The notes: generated by a model not told the origin, from the sequence alone. Positions 27,248-35,916 are shown, counted from the first letter of the stretch. The stretch is 64,000 bases of DNA from Planomicrobium okeanokoites (GCF_003428875.1 NZ_QQRS01000004.1:326746-390745), one strand, 5' to 3'. Numbers and translations are program-made.

Positions 27248-27592
27248 TTAAAATTTTTCGTCCACAATTATTCCCATCAATTCCGCCATCGAAGCATATA
27301 TATCCAGAAACTTCTTATTAGGAATCTCTTTAAGCACTTCATCTGTATTCGAGTCGATAATTTGAACATAATATTCATTTAATTTTTCATGCAGTTGAAA
27401 TTTCACAGCGGTCTTTGTTGGTTCGAGAAATTCGTTTATTCCTTCCACCTTACTCTTAACCATCTCTTTCGTTATCTCTTCCTTTTCAATCGGCCATTCT
27501 GATTTAAACTTATGTTCCGCTTTGCTGACGTCCATCTTGGGACTCTCAATTTTATTAGGAAATGTGATAACCGGCGTATTTTTAACTTCCAT
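27248..27592 (-). CDS. flaG: FlaG family protein
   Basis: FlaG (114 aa), a filament-length associated protein. The C-terminal half is the FlaG domain (AVKFQLHEKLNEYYVQIIDSNTDEVLKEIPNKKFLDIYASM). First gene of the flaG-fliD-fliT-fliS operon, 60 bases downstream of a sigma-D promoter. Confidence 0.93.
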   Translation of the reverse strand: MEVKNTPVITFPNKIESPKMDVSKAEHKFKSEWPIEKEEITKEMVKSKVEGINEFLEPTKTAVKFQLHEKLNEYYVQIIDSNTDEVLKEIPNKKFLDIYASMAELMGIIVDEKF

Positions 27593-27651
27593 TGCTGTCT
27601 ATCCCCTTGTCTTTTCGATATCAAGAACATAAATGCTTTTGCTATTCTTAT

Positions 27652-27678
27652 ATATCGGCACAAAAAGAGATATTTTTA
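27652..27678 (-). promoter_or_regulatory. Sigma-D promoter of flaG-fliD-fliT-fliS
   Basis: On the minus strand TAAA (27678-27675), 15 bases, GCCGATAT (27659-27652): a perfect sigma-D match. Confidence 0.95.
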
Positions 27679-27739
27679 GTATTTATTATAATTTTATTCT
27701 GCAAAAATAATTTATACCTTTTAAGATATGTGAAAATGT

Positions 27740-27776
27740 AAAAAAAAATAAAACCGATGGATAAGTATCGGTTTTA
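27740..27776 (-). terminator. Terminator after the glucosaminidase gene
   Basis: On the minus strand AAAACCGAT, 8-base loop, ATCGGTTTT, then TATTTTTTTTT. It separates the glucosaminidase gene from the flaG promoter. Confidence 0.9.
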
Positions 27777-27777
27777 T

Positions 27778-28539
27778 CTACGTTAATTTATTCAATTGAC
27801 GATTTACACCTGTTACCCAATGATTATTGAGGCCTGTCGGGTCATTACCTGCACCAACTGGAGCGTATTTTGCGCCGATTGCGGCAATCGTAGTTTTACC
27901 TTGGTTCAAATAGTTCTGGCGCAGATTGCGGGCCATATCGAAAATACTTTCTTCGACAGAGTCATAACTGCGGAGACCGTTCTTGCCCATCATCCCAGCG
28001 ATATTATTTTTTTCATTCGCAGCTCGTGATGTTCCATTGCCTGTTTCGTGGATTGCGATAGCCGACAGAAGATTGGGATCAAGATCATATTTTTTACCGG
28101 CATTGATGAAGTGAGCAGAAGTGCCGCTCAATTTGCCGCCTAACGTATTTTCAAGTTTGAGGAATTGAATCGGCTTGAAGTTTAAATCTGTTTTTAAATT
28201 CGGCACTGCAGGCTGTGCAACAGTTTCAGCAGCTACAGGAGTCGACGAAGCTGGCAAAGAAACGGAAATCGGCTTATAGGTATTATTCAATTGAGCCATC
28301 ATCTGGCCATTGTCTGAATTAGCAGTGGGGTTCAACGCCGCCAGCATGGACGGATCCATTTCGCCTCCTTGCATCATGGAGCTTAATAGACTCATGAACA
28401 TTGAGGTGTTGTTACTGGAGCCGTTCAGCGGATTAGCGGAATTTCCTGTCTGGTTCGCTGCCGATGAAGCCTGGACCAATGAAGCCATTGTTGTATAGTA
28501 GAACCAATTTGATGAAATCGGACTCGTCACGAGGGTCAC
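27778..28539 (-). CDS. Flagellum-linked glucosaminidase-type wall hydrolase
   Basis: Protein of 253 aa. Residues ~1-120 are Ser/Asn/Gln-rich and unstructured-looking; residues ~138-253 are a glucosaminidase (lysozyme-like) domain with the likely catalytic Glu165 in AIAIHETGNGTS and the pattern NNIAGMMGKNGLRSYDSVEESIFDMARNL. No signal peptide is seen, so export may go through the flagellar apparatus, as for FlgJ-type enzymes (inference). Such enzymes open peptidoglycan for the rod. The start codon is GTG with a weak AAGGTG site; another GTG lies three codons later. It stands between the vWA-flagellin and flaG. Confidence 0.82.
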   Translation of the reverse strand: MTLVTSPISSNWFYYTTMASLVQASSAANQTGNSANPLNGSSNNTSMFMSLLSSMMQGGEMDPSMLAALNPTANSDNGQMMAQLNNTYKPISVSLPASSTPVAAETVAQPAVPNLKTDLNFKPIQFLKLENTLGGKLSGTSAHFINAGKKYDLDPNLLSAIAIHETGNGTSRAANEKNNIAGMMGKNGLRSYDSVEESIFDMARNLRQNYLNQGKTTIAAIGAKYAPVGAGNDPTGLNNHWVTGVNRQLNKLT

Positions 28540-28611
28540 ACACCTTTTGTCAGTATAATCATGAATTTATCATACAGGAGAATGAACGAAAAAAGAATAG
28601 GATAATTGTGA

Positions 28612-28662
28612 CAATAAAAAACAAAAAGGAAGAAACTACCGGAATCGATAGTATCCTTCCTT
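28612..28662 (-). terminator. Terminator after the vWA-flagellin gene
   Basis: On the minus strand AAGGAAGGATACTA pairs with TAGTTTCTTCCTT (two mismatches) around a 10-base loop and is followed by TTTGTTTTTT. Confidence 0.8.
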
Positions 28663-28696
28663 GTACTTCATGAATTTTCTCCAACAAAACATTCTA

Positions 28697-30148
28697 CTAT
28701 TTCAAGAGTTCCAAAACCTGTTGCGACTTACGGTTTGCCTGGGCCAGCATCGCTTGTGTGCTCTCTGCAAGAATAGAATTTTTCGTTAAATTTATAATTT
28801 CCTTAGCCATATCCGTATCTCTGATTCTTGACTCAGCTGCTGTCAGATTCAGCGCTGATGTGCTGGCGTTATTATATAAATACCTCAATGCATTTTCATA
28901 GGCGCCGAATTTTCCGCGCTCTGCCGAAACCTGCTGAATAGCAGCATCCAATTTTTCAATTGATTTCATCGCTTCTTCCCATGGATCCACTTTCATATTT
29001 TCAATTCCCAGCGCAGCTGTTCGGACATCTGATAGATTTATGCCAAAGGTTTCACCGGCGTTAGCCCCTATTTGCAATTTCAAGTCAATATTTTCTTTTG
29101 GCAGGAATTCCCCGGCTATATCCGCAGCCAAAGATTGCAACTGCGTTGAAAAGTTTCCTTTTATGTCTAAGTAATTTCCTCCCGTGGGCTCGGAAAGCCG
29201 CTGCAATTGTTCCTTAGTATTTCTATCGGTTGGTCCCACTATAGTGAGTTTAATTCCTTGTCCACTCATGCTCAAAGCCAGATCATCAATGTCATAGACG
29301 GATAGTCCATCTCCTCCATCCCTATCATCGGCGGTGTTATTATCATGGACAGGAGCATCTGTGACGAGAATGAATTGTTTAGTAGCATCCGCCCTAAATG
29401 GATAACGTAATGCTTCTTTGATTCCTTCTAAACCCGACTCTGGAATGTCTCCACCTCCGCCAACCTCTATACTTGTAAGACTACCTTTAAATTCTTCAAC
29501 ATCTCCGGTAAAAGGATTTATCATTATTTGATCACCATTATTAGTCTCTCCATACGACACTAAGCCTAGTCTTATATTTACACCTTCAGTTTGTAAAGCA
29601 GTTGCAAAATCCTTAATATTAGCTTCTACTCTATTAATGTCTGCACCCATACTGCCGGTTCTATCGACAATAAAAATAATATCCGATTGGTTACTTGTGA
29701 TTTCAGGTGTATTGACGGTATCTGTTCCAGGAATATTCAACAAGTTAATGCCATTAAATTCAGTATTGTCAGCAATGTTATCAATATTTCTCAAAATCTG
29801 ATTTACTTCGTTCTGGATGGCGGCTTTATCACTCGAGCTTAACGTATCACTTGCAGCTTGAACTGATAACTGTCTTAATCGATGCAAATTTGGATCAGCA
29901 ATTTTAGCCAACCCACTTTCTGCCGTTTGAATAAAAGAAATTCCATCCTGGATGTTCCGTTGCGCCTGTTCTAAGCCTCTTATTTGTGTCCGCATCTTTT
30001 CAGAAATGGATAATCCTGCAGCTTCATCCGCTCCCAGATTAATGCGTAGTCCGGTTGCTAACTTTTCCATGCTTTTTGCTGTCAACTTATTATTTTCTGT
30101 CAGATTATTATTTAATTTCATCGCCGACAAATTATGTTGGATGTTCAA
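28697..30148 (-). CDS. Flagellin with a von Willebrand A domain in the variable region
   Basis: Protein of 483 aa. Residues 1-140 and ~350-483 are ordinary flagellin D0/D1 arms (MNIQHNLSAMKLNNNL..., SMEKLATGLRIN, ..., AAESRIRDTDMAKEIINLTKN, ending QQVLELLK). Between them, ~154-345 is a von Willebrand A fold: beta strand plus MIDAS-type D162-R-T164-G-S166, GGGGDIPES at 230-237 and LVTDAPVH at 261-268. The canonical motif is D-x-S-x-S; here Thr replaces the first Ser and the middle Thr loop reads GGGGD. The start is TTG after CGGAGGA, and the leader can fold CATTT-CGGAG-GAATG. No sigma-D promoter was found; a TATAAT at 30234-30239 with a weak -35 may serve. Expected to polymerise into the filament and display the vWA domain outside. 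Confidence 0.92.
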   Translation of the reverse strand: MNIQHNLSAMKLNNNLTENNKLTAKSMEKLATGLRINLGADEAAGLSISEKMRTQIRGLEQAQRNIQDGISFIQTAESGLAKIADPNLHRLRQLSVQAASDTLSSSDKAAIQNEVNQILRNIDNIADNTEFNGINLLNIPGTDTVNTPEITSNQSDIIFIVDRTGSMGADINRVEANIKDFATALQTEGVNIRLGLVSYGETNNGDQIMINPFTGDVEEFKGSLTSIEVGGGGDIPESGLEGIKEALRYPFRADATKQFILVTDAPVHDNNTADDRDGGDGLSVYDIDDLALSMSGQGIKLTIVGPTDRNTKEQLQRLSEPTGGNYLDIKGNFSTQLQSLAADIAGEFLPKENIDLKLQIGANAGETFGINLSDVRTAALGIENMKVDPWEEAMKSIEKLDAAIQQVSAERGKFGAYENALRYLYNNASTSALNLTAAESRIRDTDMAKEIINLTKNSILAESTQAMLAQANRKSQQVLELLK

Positions 30149-30152
30149 AGTA

Positions 30153-30167
30153 CATTCCTCCGAAATG
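30153..30167 (-). promoter_or_regulatory. Possible CsrA-type hairpin at the vWA-flagellin ribosome site
   Basis: On the minus strand CATTT/GAATG pair around the loop CGGAG, placing the GGA of the ribosome site in the loop, like the hag site at 35512-35527. Short and with one G-T pair, so tentative. Confidence 0.45.
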
Positions 30168-30233
30168 GTTCTATATAAACTATTTTAAGAAATTAAGTAA
30201 TGTTATCTTTCAAGACGTAATTTCACCTTTTAT

Positions 30234-30239
30234 ATTATA
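30234..30239 (-). promoter_or_regulatory. Possible -10 element of the vWA-flagellin gene
   Basis: TATAAT on the minus strand, 86 bases upstream of the TTG start and downstream of the preceding terminator. The -35 region (TTCCTT, 16 bases upstream) is weak. Confidence 0.4.
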
Positions 30240-30283
30240 CCTTTATTTACATAAAAAGGAAGAGCAATTAAAAATAATATTAA

Positions 30284-30315
30284 AGAAAAAAAGATCGGGA
30301 AAATTTCCCGATCTC
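30284..30315 (-). terminator. Terminator after the 1405-residue repeat protein
   Basis: On the minus strand AGATCGGGAAA/TTTCCCGATCT pair almost perfectly and are followed by TTTTTTTC. Confidence 0.93.
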
Positions 30316-30322
30316 CAAAATA

Positions 30323-33300
30323 CTATTTCTTATTTGAACTCTTAGTTTCCACTGTCGCATGGCCAATTACCAAGTAACCGCCCACCATTCCCCGGAACTC
30401 CAACAGTTGCTCGCCATCGATCCACTCGAAGTTCGCCCGCTCAAACCGGAAATGTCCTTTTTGGGCCTGTTGCTCAAATCCTTTTTTCCCATTGATGGCT
30501 GAAACTCCATTGATTGTGGCAGTTTCCAATACAAAATCTTTTGTTGAGAACTGAGATGGTAGTGAAACTTCTACTGAGAAAACACCCGAGTTTCCTTTAA
30601 TGACGCCCGGTTTTACTTTAAAGCTGTCTGCTGGAATATAAACTGCAATTGAATGCTTCAACACAGTAGCCCAACCTGCATGATCCGTCACTGTCAACTC
30701 CAGTCGATATGTTCCAGGCTGATCGAAGGAAACTTCCTCGCCTTTAGCAAATTCTTTTCCGTTTACAGTTAATTTTTCTTCTGCGATTCCGGATACAGTA
30801 TCTTCTGCAAAATAATCCAGCGTCAAGACCGAATCTAAAGCATATTCTTCTTCAAACTCCCATTTCGCCGCCGGAGCTGTCTTATCGATTTTCACTTCTT
30901 CTGTTTTTACCTGTTCTTCATTACCGGAAATATCCGTACTGTAGAATTTCACTTCGGTAATTCCTTCAGAAGTTATGTTTAATTTTTCTCCTGCAGTGAA
31001 TTCCTCATTTTCAATTGAATAATAGGTGCTATCGAGACCACTCAAGCCTTCAATAACGGTGAAGTTAACACCAAAATCCTCTTTCAGCCATTGTCCACTA
31101 ATATTAGAAGTCGTTTCTGGCGCCGTCAGGTCAATCTTCACATCGACCGTTTTCACTTCTTCCTTATTTCCTGCATGGTCAACGCTATAAAATGATACCT
31201 CATTGATGCCTTCTTCAAGAATATTCGTGGTTGCGCCTTCCTCAAATTCAGAGCCATTTACCGAATAAAAAGTTTTAGCCACTCCGCTGAAATCATCAAC
31301 TGCTGTCAATTCAATTGTAAACTCCTGATGCCATTGATCGTCGGCATTCGAAGTCGTTTCTGGAGCTGTCGTGTCAATATTGACTTCGACAGACTTCGCT
31401 TCTTCTACGTTACCCACTTTATCGACACTATAGAACGAAACAGTATTAACGCCTGCTTCCGCAAGAATAACTTCTGTTCCTTCTGTGTATTCAGAACCGT
31501 TTATGGAATAGAAAGTTTTTTCAACGCCGCTCTTATCGTCAGTAGCAGTTAATTCGACAAGAGCCTCTTGCTGCCAGCCCTCCGGAACAACCGCCTCTGT
31601 CACTGGCGCAGTTTTGTCAATTTTCACTTCTGCAGTCTGAACTTCTTCAACACCGCCTGCTTTATTGACACTGTAGAACGACAAAACGTTGATTCCTTCT
31701 TGGTCAATTACAAAGTTTGTGCCTTCTGCATATTCATCGTCGTTAACAGCATAGAAAGTCTGAGCCACTTTGCTCTTATCATCTGTTGCTGTCAGCTCAA
31801 CAGCAAATTCCTGATGCCATTCGCCGTCCGCATTCGAAACCGTTTCCGGAGCTGAACGATCTATTTTCACTTCGGCAGTTTTTACTTCCTCAACATTTCC
31901 TGCTTTATCAACACTATAGAAAGAAATTGTATGGATTCCATCTTCATCGACAATAAAACTCGTTCCTTCAAGGAATTCTGAGCCATTTACCGAGTAATAG
32001 CTGGTTTCTACTCCGCTTTTTTCATCAACAGCCGTCAATTCTACTGCATATTCCTGATGCCATTGGTCGTCTGTATTAGAAACCGTTTCCGGAGCGGTCC
32101 GATCAATTTTTACTTCTTCCGTTTTCATTTCCTCAGTATTTCCAGCAACGTCTGTGCTGTAGTACGCAATAGTACGGATTCCTTCTTCATTGAAAGTATA
32201 GCTGTCACCCTGCTGGAATTCAGAACCATTTACCGAGTAAAAAGTTTCTTTTACTCCGCTTTCTTCGTCCTCAGCTTTCAGCTGCACCGTAAATTCCTGA
32301 TGCCATTGCCCATTTAGATTCGAACTCGTTTCTGGCGCAACCTTATCAATTTTCACTTGAGCAGTTTGTACTTCTTCAATGTTGCCAGCTTTATCAACGC
32401 TGTAGAATGAAATATTTTGAATGCCTGCTTTTTCAACCGCAAAGCCCATGCCTTCAACAAAATCCGTTCCATTCAAAGAATAGTAAGTGGTGTCTACCCC
32501 ACTCTTATCATCTTCAGCCGTCAATTCCACATTAAAATATTGGTTCATCCAAGCATCAATCGCGTTGGATGTCGTGACTGGCGGAGTCACATCATTTTGC
32601 GCCTGCACCATCACTGCATTCGAATAATCCGAATCACCGAAGCGGCTATGCGTAACAGTCACTACGTATTCATGAGTCCCGTCTTCAATATCACTTATTG
32701 TGTAGCTGATTTTATCTGTCGACCCCACTAAAACATAATCGCCATCAATCACTTCAAAAACGTGATAAGCGTATGCATTTGAAATCTCGTTCCATCTCAA
32801 AACAGCTGCCGCTTCATCAAAAGAAGCCAGCTTAAGTTCAGGGCTTTGAACTGTCGGATGTCCAAGAGTCAATTTAACATTTGCTGGAGCCGATTCCCCG
32901 AAACGAGTGCTCACCGCTGTCACTTCATATTCATACCAGTCTTCAGGCATGTCTGTGAACACTCGGTTCAGACGGTCTGTTGACATGATAAATTCTTTCT
33001 CACCATCGTTGATCCGGTAAATATTATAACTTGTGGCAAATTCGACTTCTGTCCATTTCAATAATAAATCATTGCCGTTTTGAACTGTCAGCGTCAAACT
33101 TGTTGGTGCCTGCATCTCCGGATGCTCGAGTGTCTGAACTGCTTGGCTTGCAGCTTGGGATTCACCAAACCGATCGCTGAAAGAATGAACTTCATACACA
33201 TAATCGCCCGCTGGCATATTCGGGAACAAACGGTTCAGGCGATCTGTAGTCAGAACCAGTTTCTTTGTGCCATTGATGACCTGATAGACTTTATAGCCTG

Positions 33301-34540
33301 TGGCAAATTCCACTTCTGACCATCTCAGGAATAAGTCACTGCCATTCATGACAGTAATCGAAGAACTAAGAGGTGCAGCCATTTGCGGATGAATTAATGT
33401 ATGGATTACTTGGACTGCATTTTTCGATTCACCGAATCGGTCGCTTACTGAATGTACTTCATAAGTATATTCCCCTGCTGGCATATTCGGGAACAAGCGG
33501 TTCAAGCGATCTGTAGTTAAAACCAATTTCTTTACACCATTTTTTATTTGATAAATTTTATAAGCAGTAGCAAATTCTACTTCTGGCCATCTCAGAAGTA
33601 AATCATTCCCATTCGTGATAGTCGCTGTCAAACTTGAAGGAGGGGCCATTTCCGGATGGACAAGTGTATGAGAAATGGTGCTGGACAATAAGGATTCACC
33701 AAAACGGCTGCTCACCGAATGCACTTCATACACGTATCCCCCCGCCGGCAGGTTTGCAAAGTTCCAATTTAATCTGTCTGTGTTTTTAACCAAATCTTTT
33801 ACACCATTTTTGACTTGATAAATGTTATAGGAAGTAGCAAATTCTGCTGTATCCCACTTTAACAAAATATCATTTCCATTTCGGACAGATAAGTCTAATC
33901 CTTGTGGGGGTGTAATTTCAGGATGTGTTAACGAATAAGAAACCCGGCTCGAAGATGAAGACTCACCAAACCGATCGCTCACTGAATGCACTTCATATAC
34001 ATAATCCCCTGCAGGCATATTAGAGAAATTCCAGTTTAGACGATCAGTCGTCTTGACCAATTCTTTTCCAGCACTTGTTACTTGATAAATATTATAGCCA
34101 GTAGCAAATTCCACTTCTGTCCATTTAAGAAAAAGATCATTTCCGTTACGTATAGATACACTTAAATCCTGAGGAGCGGCCATTTCAGGGTGAACTAAAC
34201 TTAATTTCACAAGTTCTGAAGATGGTGACTCTCCTTCAGCGGCATTATATGACGTTACTTCAAAAGCATATTCACCTTCTGCTTGGTTAACCAAATTTAG
34301 ATAAGGGTATTTCGGTGAACTGATCATTTTTCTTTCACCATTACTTATCTGATAAACATTATAATGTTGCACATTAGTTACAGCTGTCCATCTGACTTGG
34401 ATATTATTCCCATTGTTCAAAAGAATCTTTACATCATTCGGCGCCTCCAATGGAGCAGCAAATACACTGACTGTCGGCAAAATGAATTGCAGCACCAAAA
34501 GAATGCTTAAAACCAATGACATTTGACTGTATTTTTTCAT
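30323..34540 (-). CDS. Giant secreted Fn3/OmpL47 repeat protein between two flagellin genes
   Basis: Protein of 1405 aa with a signal peptide (MKKYSQMSLVLSILL... ending SVFA-AP). Then seven Fn3-like repeats of ~90 residues (motifs NGNDLLLKWTEVEFAT.YNIYQ, ...YVYEVHSVSDRFGES), then seven OmpL47-type repeats of ~82 residues (TAPETTSN...WHQEF..ELTA.DD.SGV...YSVNGSEF..G...I...SFYSVDKAGN.EEV.T..VKID), one Ig-like repeat, and a C-terminal beta-rich domain ending in SSNKK. No LPXTG or membrane anchor is visible, so it should be released or held by another surface structure. The ATG at 34538-34540 follows AAAGGAG by 9 bases; the frame is open 12 codons further. Role unknown; adhesion or filament decoration is my guess from its neighbours. 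Confidence 0.88.
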   Translation of the reverse strand: MKKYSQMSLVLSILLVLQFILPTVSVFAAPLEAPNDVKILLNNGNNIQVRWTAVTNVQHYNVYQISNGERKMISSPKYPYLNLVNQAEGEYAFEVTSYNAAEGESPSSELVKLSLVHPEMAAPQDLSVSIRNGNDLFLKWTEVEFATGYNIYQVTSAGKELVKTTDRLNWNFSNMPAGDYVYEVHSVSDRFGESSSSSRVSYSLTHPEITPPQGLDLSVRNGNDILLKWDTAEFATSYNIYQVKNGVKDLVKNTDRLNWNFANLPAGGYVYEVHSVSSRFGESLLSSTISHTLVHPEMAPPSSLTATITNGNDLLLRWPEVEFATAYKIYQIKNGVKKLVLTTDRLNRLFPNMPAGEYTYEVHSVSDRFGESKNAVQVIHTLIHPQMAAPLSSSITVMNGSDLFLRWSEVEFATGYKVYQVINGTKKLVLTTDRLNRLFPNMPAGDYVYEVHSFSDRFGESQAASQAVQTLEHPEMQAPTSLTLTVQNGNDLLLKWTEVEFATSYNIYRINDGEKEFIMSTDRLNRVFTDMPEDWYEYEVTAVSTRFGESAPANVKLTLGHPTVQSPELKLASFDEAAAVLRWNEISNAYAYHVFEVIDGDYVLVGSTDKISYTISDIEDGTHEYVVTVTHSRFGDSDYSNAVMVQAQNDVTPPVTTSNAIDAWMNQYFNVELTAEDDKSGVDTTYYSLNGTDFVEGMGFAVEKAGIQNISFYSVDKAGNIEEVQTAQVKIDKVAPETSSNLNGQWHQEFTVQLKAEDEESGVKETFYSVNGSEFQQGDSYTFNEEGIRTIAYYSTDVAGNTEEMKTEEVKIDRTAPETVSNTDDQWHQEYAVELTAVDEKSGVETSYYSVNGSEFLEGTSFIVDEDGIHTISFYSVDKAGNVEEVKTAEVKIDRSAPETVSNADGEWHQEFAVELTATDDKSKVAQTFYAVNDDEYAEGTNFVIDQEGINVLSFYSVNKAGGVEEVQTAEVKIDKTAPVTEAVVPEGWQQEALVELTATDDKSGVEKTFYSINGSEYTEGTEVILAEAGVNTVSFYSVDKVGNVEEAKSVEVNIDTTAPETTSNADDQWHQEFTIELTAVDDFSGVAKTFYSVNGSEFEEGATTNILEEGINEVSFYSVDHAGNKEEVKTVDVKIDLTAPETTSNISGQWLKEDFGVNFTVIEGLSGLDSTYYSIENEEFTAGEKLNITSEGITEVKFYSTDISGNEEQVKTEEVKIDKTAPAAKWEFEEEYALDSVLTLDYFAEDTVSGIAEEKLTVNGKEFAKGEEVSFDQPGTYRLELTVTDHAGWATVLKHSIAVYIPADSFKVKPGVIKGNSGVFSVEVSLPSQFSTKDFVLETATINGVSAINGKKGFEQQAQKGHFRFERANFEWIDGEQLLEFRGMVGGYLVIGHATVETKSSNKK

Positions 34541-34612
34541 TTTAAAAACACTCCTTTTTACCCACTCGATAGACAATAAAAAAAGCCCTCTAAGCTTATG
34601 ATAATTTTATAG

Positions 34613-34644
34613 TGAAAAAAGAGGCTCTCAATAAGAGAGCCTCT
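34613..34644 (-). terminator. Terminator of hag
   Basis: GAGGCTCTC/GAGAGCCTC hairpin with a 5-base loop, followed on the minus strand by TTTTTTC, 24 bases after the hag stop. Confidence 0.94.
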
Positions 34645-34666
34645 GACTTCTTAGCTTCATCTACTA

Positions 34667-35506
34667 TTAACGTAGTAATTGAAGTACTGCTTGTGGTGCC
34701 TGGTTTGCTTGAGACAACATTGCTTGAGAAGCTTGAGTCAAGATGTTGTTCTTAGTCAAGTTCATCATCTCTTTAGCCATGTCAACGTCACGGATGCGTG
34801 ATTCTGCAGCCTGTGTGTTTTCGGCAGAAGCGTTCAAGTTGTTGATTGTGTAGTCAAGACGGTTTTGAACAGCACCTGTGTAAGCACGGGAATCAGATAC
34901 TGATTGAATTGCAGCATCAATTGCAGTTAAAGAACTAGCTGCGTTTGCCGCTGTATCAACACCGACCATACCAGTTGCCAACGTAGTTAATGTAGTAGCC
35001 AAATCAGCTTTGCTCAAATCCAATGTAAGTGTTTCACCTGAGTTGGCACCGCTTTGGATCGTCATTACTCCGTCTGCTGCTGAACCAGCAGAAGCATTAA
35101 GTAATTTTTGTCCGTTGAATTGAGTGTTAGTAGAAATATCTGTTAACGTTGAAGTCAATTCAGTAAGCTCACCTTGAATTGCCGTTCTTTCATCGTCACT
35201 GTTTGTATCGTTTGCTGCTTGTACAGTCAATTCACGCATACGCTGAAGAATAGCGTGTGATTCGTTCAATGCACCGTCAGCAGTTTGGATAACAGAAACT
35301 GCATCCTGAGAGTTTTTAGAAGCTTGCTCAAGACCACGAATCTGTCCGCGCATTTTTTCAGAGATCGAAAGACCAGCTGCATCATCTGCACCACGGTTGA
35401 TGCGCATTCCTGAAGAAAGTTTTTCCATTGAGTTTGAAGCGTTGCCACTTACCTGGCCCATTTGGCGGTGAGTGTTAAGAGCTGCGATATTGTTGTTAAT
35501 AATCAT
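34667..35506 (-). CDS. hag: Flagellin, main filament protein
   Basis: Flagellin (279 aa) of the compact Bacillus type with a short variable region (about 135-195). N-terminus MIINNNIAALNTHRQM, motif SSGMRINRGADDAAGLSISEKMRGQIRGLEQA, C-terminus AAESRIRDVDMAKEMMNLTKNN...QAPQAVLQLLR. Strong GGAGG ribosome site, sigma-D promoter, and two CsrA-type hairpins in the leader. Codon use is strongly biased (highly expressed type). The vWA-flagellin has the same end sequences and could copolymerise. Confidence 0.97.
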   Translation of the reverse strand: MIINNNIAALNTHRQMGQVSGNASNSMEKLSSGMRINRGADDAAGLSISEKMRGQIRGLEQASKNSQDAVSVIQTADGALNESHAILQRMRELTVQAANDTNSDDERTAIQGELTELTSTLTDISTNTQFNGQKLLNASAGSAADGVMTIQSGANSGETLTLDLSKADLATTLTTLATGMVGVDTAANAASSLTAIDAAIQSVSDSRAYTGAVQNRLDYTINNLNASAENTQAAESRIRDVDMAKEMMNLTKNNILTQASQAMLSQANQAPQAVLQLLR

Positions 35507-35511
35507 TTTGT

Positions 35512-35527
35512 ATTACCTCCGTGTAAT
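35512..35527 (-). promoter_or_regulatory. CsrA binding site 2 in the hag leader (covers ribosome site)
   Basis: ATTAC/GTAAT stem with loop ACGGAG; the GGA of the ribosome site lies in the loop, as in the site by which CsrA blocks hag translation in Bacillus subtilis. Confidence 0.8.
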
Positions 35528-35550
35528 GTTTTTTTGTTTTTTGCAAGGGT

Positions 35551-35568
35551 GTTCAAATCCGTTTGAAC
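35551..35568 (-). promoter_or_regulatory. CsrA binding site 1 in the hag leader
   Basis: GTTCAAA/TTTGAAC stem with a CGGA loop on the minus strand, 24 bases upstream of site 2. Confidence 0.75.
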
Positions 35569-35583
35569 TTCCTTACACTATCT

Positions 35584-35610
35584 TTATCGGAGGGCGCCAG
35601 AAAATGTTTA
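35584..35610 (-). promoter_or_regulatory. Sigma-D promoter of hag
   Basis: TAAA (35610-35607), 15 bases, TCCGATAA (35591-35584) on the minus strand; the core CCGATA is exact. Confidence 0.92.
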
Positions 35611-35659
35611 GCGTTTTTTTAATTTATTTTTTAGAAACTTTTATTTTCTTTTGGAAATA

Positions 35660-35685
35660 GAATAAAGCCCGCATCCCTGCAGGCT
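35660..35685 (-). terminator. Terminator after csrA
   Basis: AGCCTGCA/TGCGGGCT hairpin (one G-T pair) with loop GGGA, then TTATTC on the minus strand, 6 bases after the csrA stop. Confidence 0.75.
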
Positions 35686-35691
35686 CCCCAC

Positions 35692-35913
35692 TCATTTCTT
35701 CATCTTCAAAAAATCTCCGATATCAATCACATTCGACATTGCCTTCTTATTTTCTTCCTGAATTTCCAAGTACACTTCTTTCCGGTGGATCGTGATATGC
35801 TTTGGCGCTTCGATGCCAAGTTTCACTGTTTCTCCTTCGACGCTTGTAACGATTATTTCGATTTGGTCGTCGATGATGATCGATTCACCTTTTTTTCGTC
35901 CGAGTACGAGCAT
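35692..35913 (-). CDS. csrA: CsrA, RNA-binding translational regulator
   Basis: CsrA (73 aa) represses hag translation by binding GGA hairpins in its leader. The family start [20 protein letters not shown] and the RNA-contact region [20 protein letters not shown] are intact. It lies 3 bases after fliW, whose protein sequesters it. Confidence 0.97.
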   Translation of the reverse strand: MLVLGRKKGESIIIDDQIEIIVTSVEGETVKLGIEAPKHITIHRKEVYLEIQEENKKAMSNVIDIGDFLKMKK

Positions 35914-35916
35914 CGC

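Noticed and set aside
30323..34540. Phage tail or prophage protein
   Set aside because: The repeats could suggest it, but there is a signal peptide, and no phage gene lies nearby.
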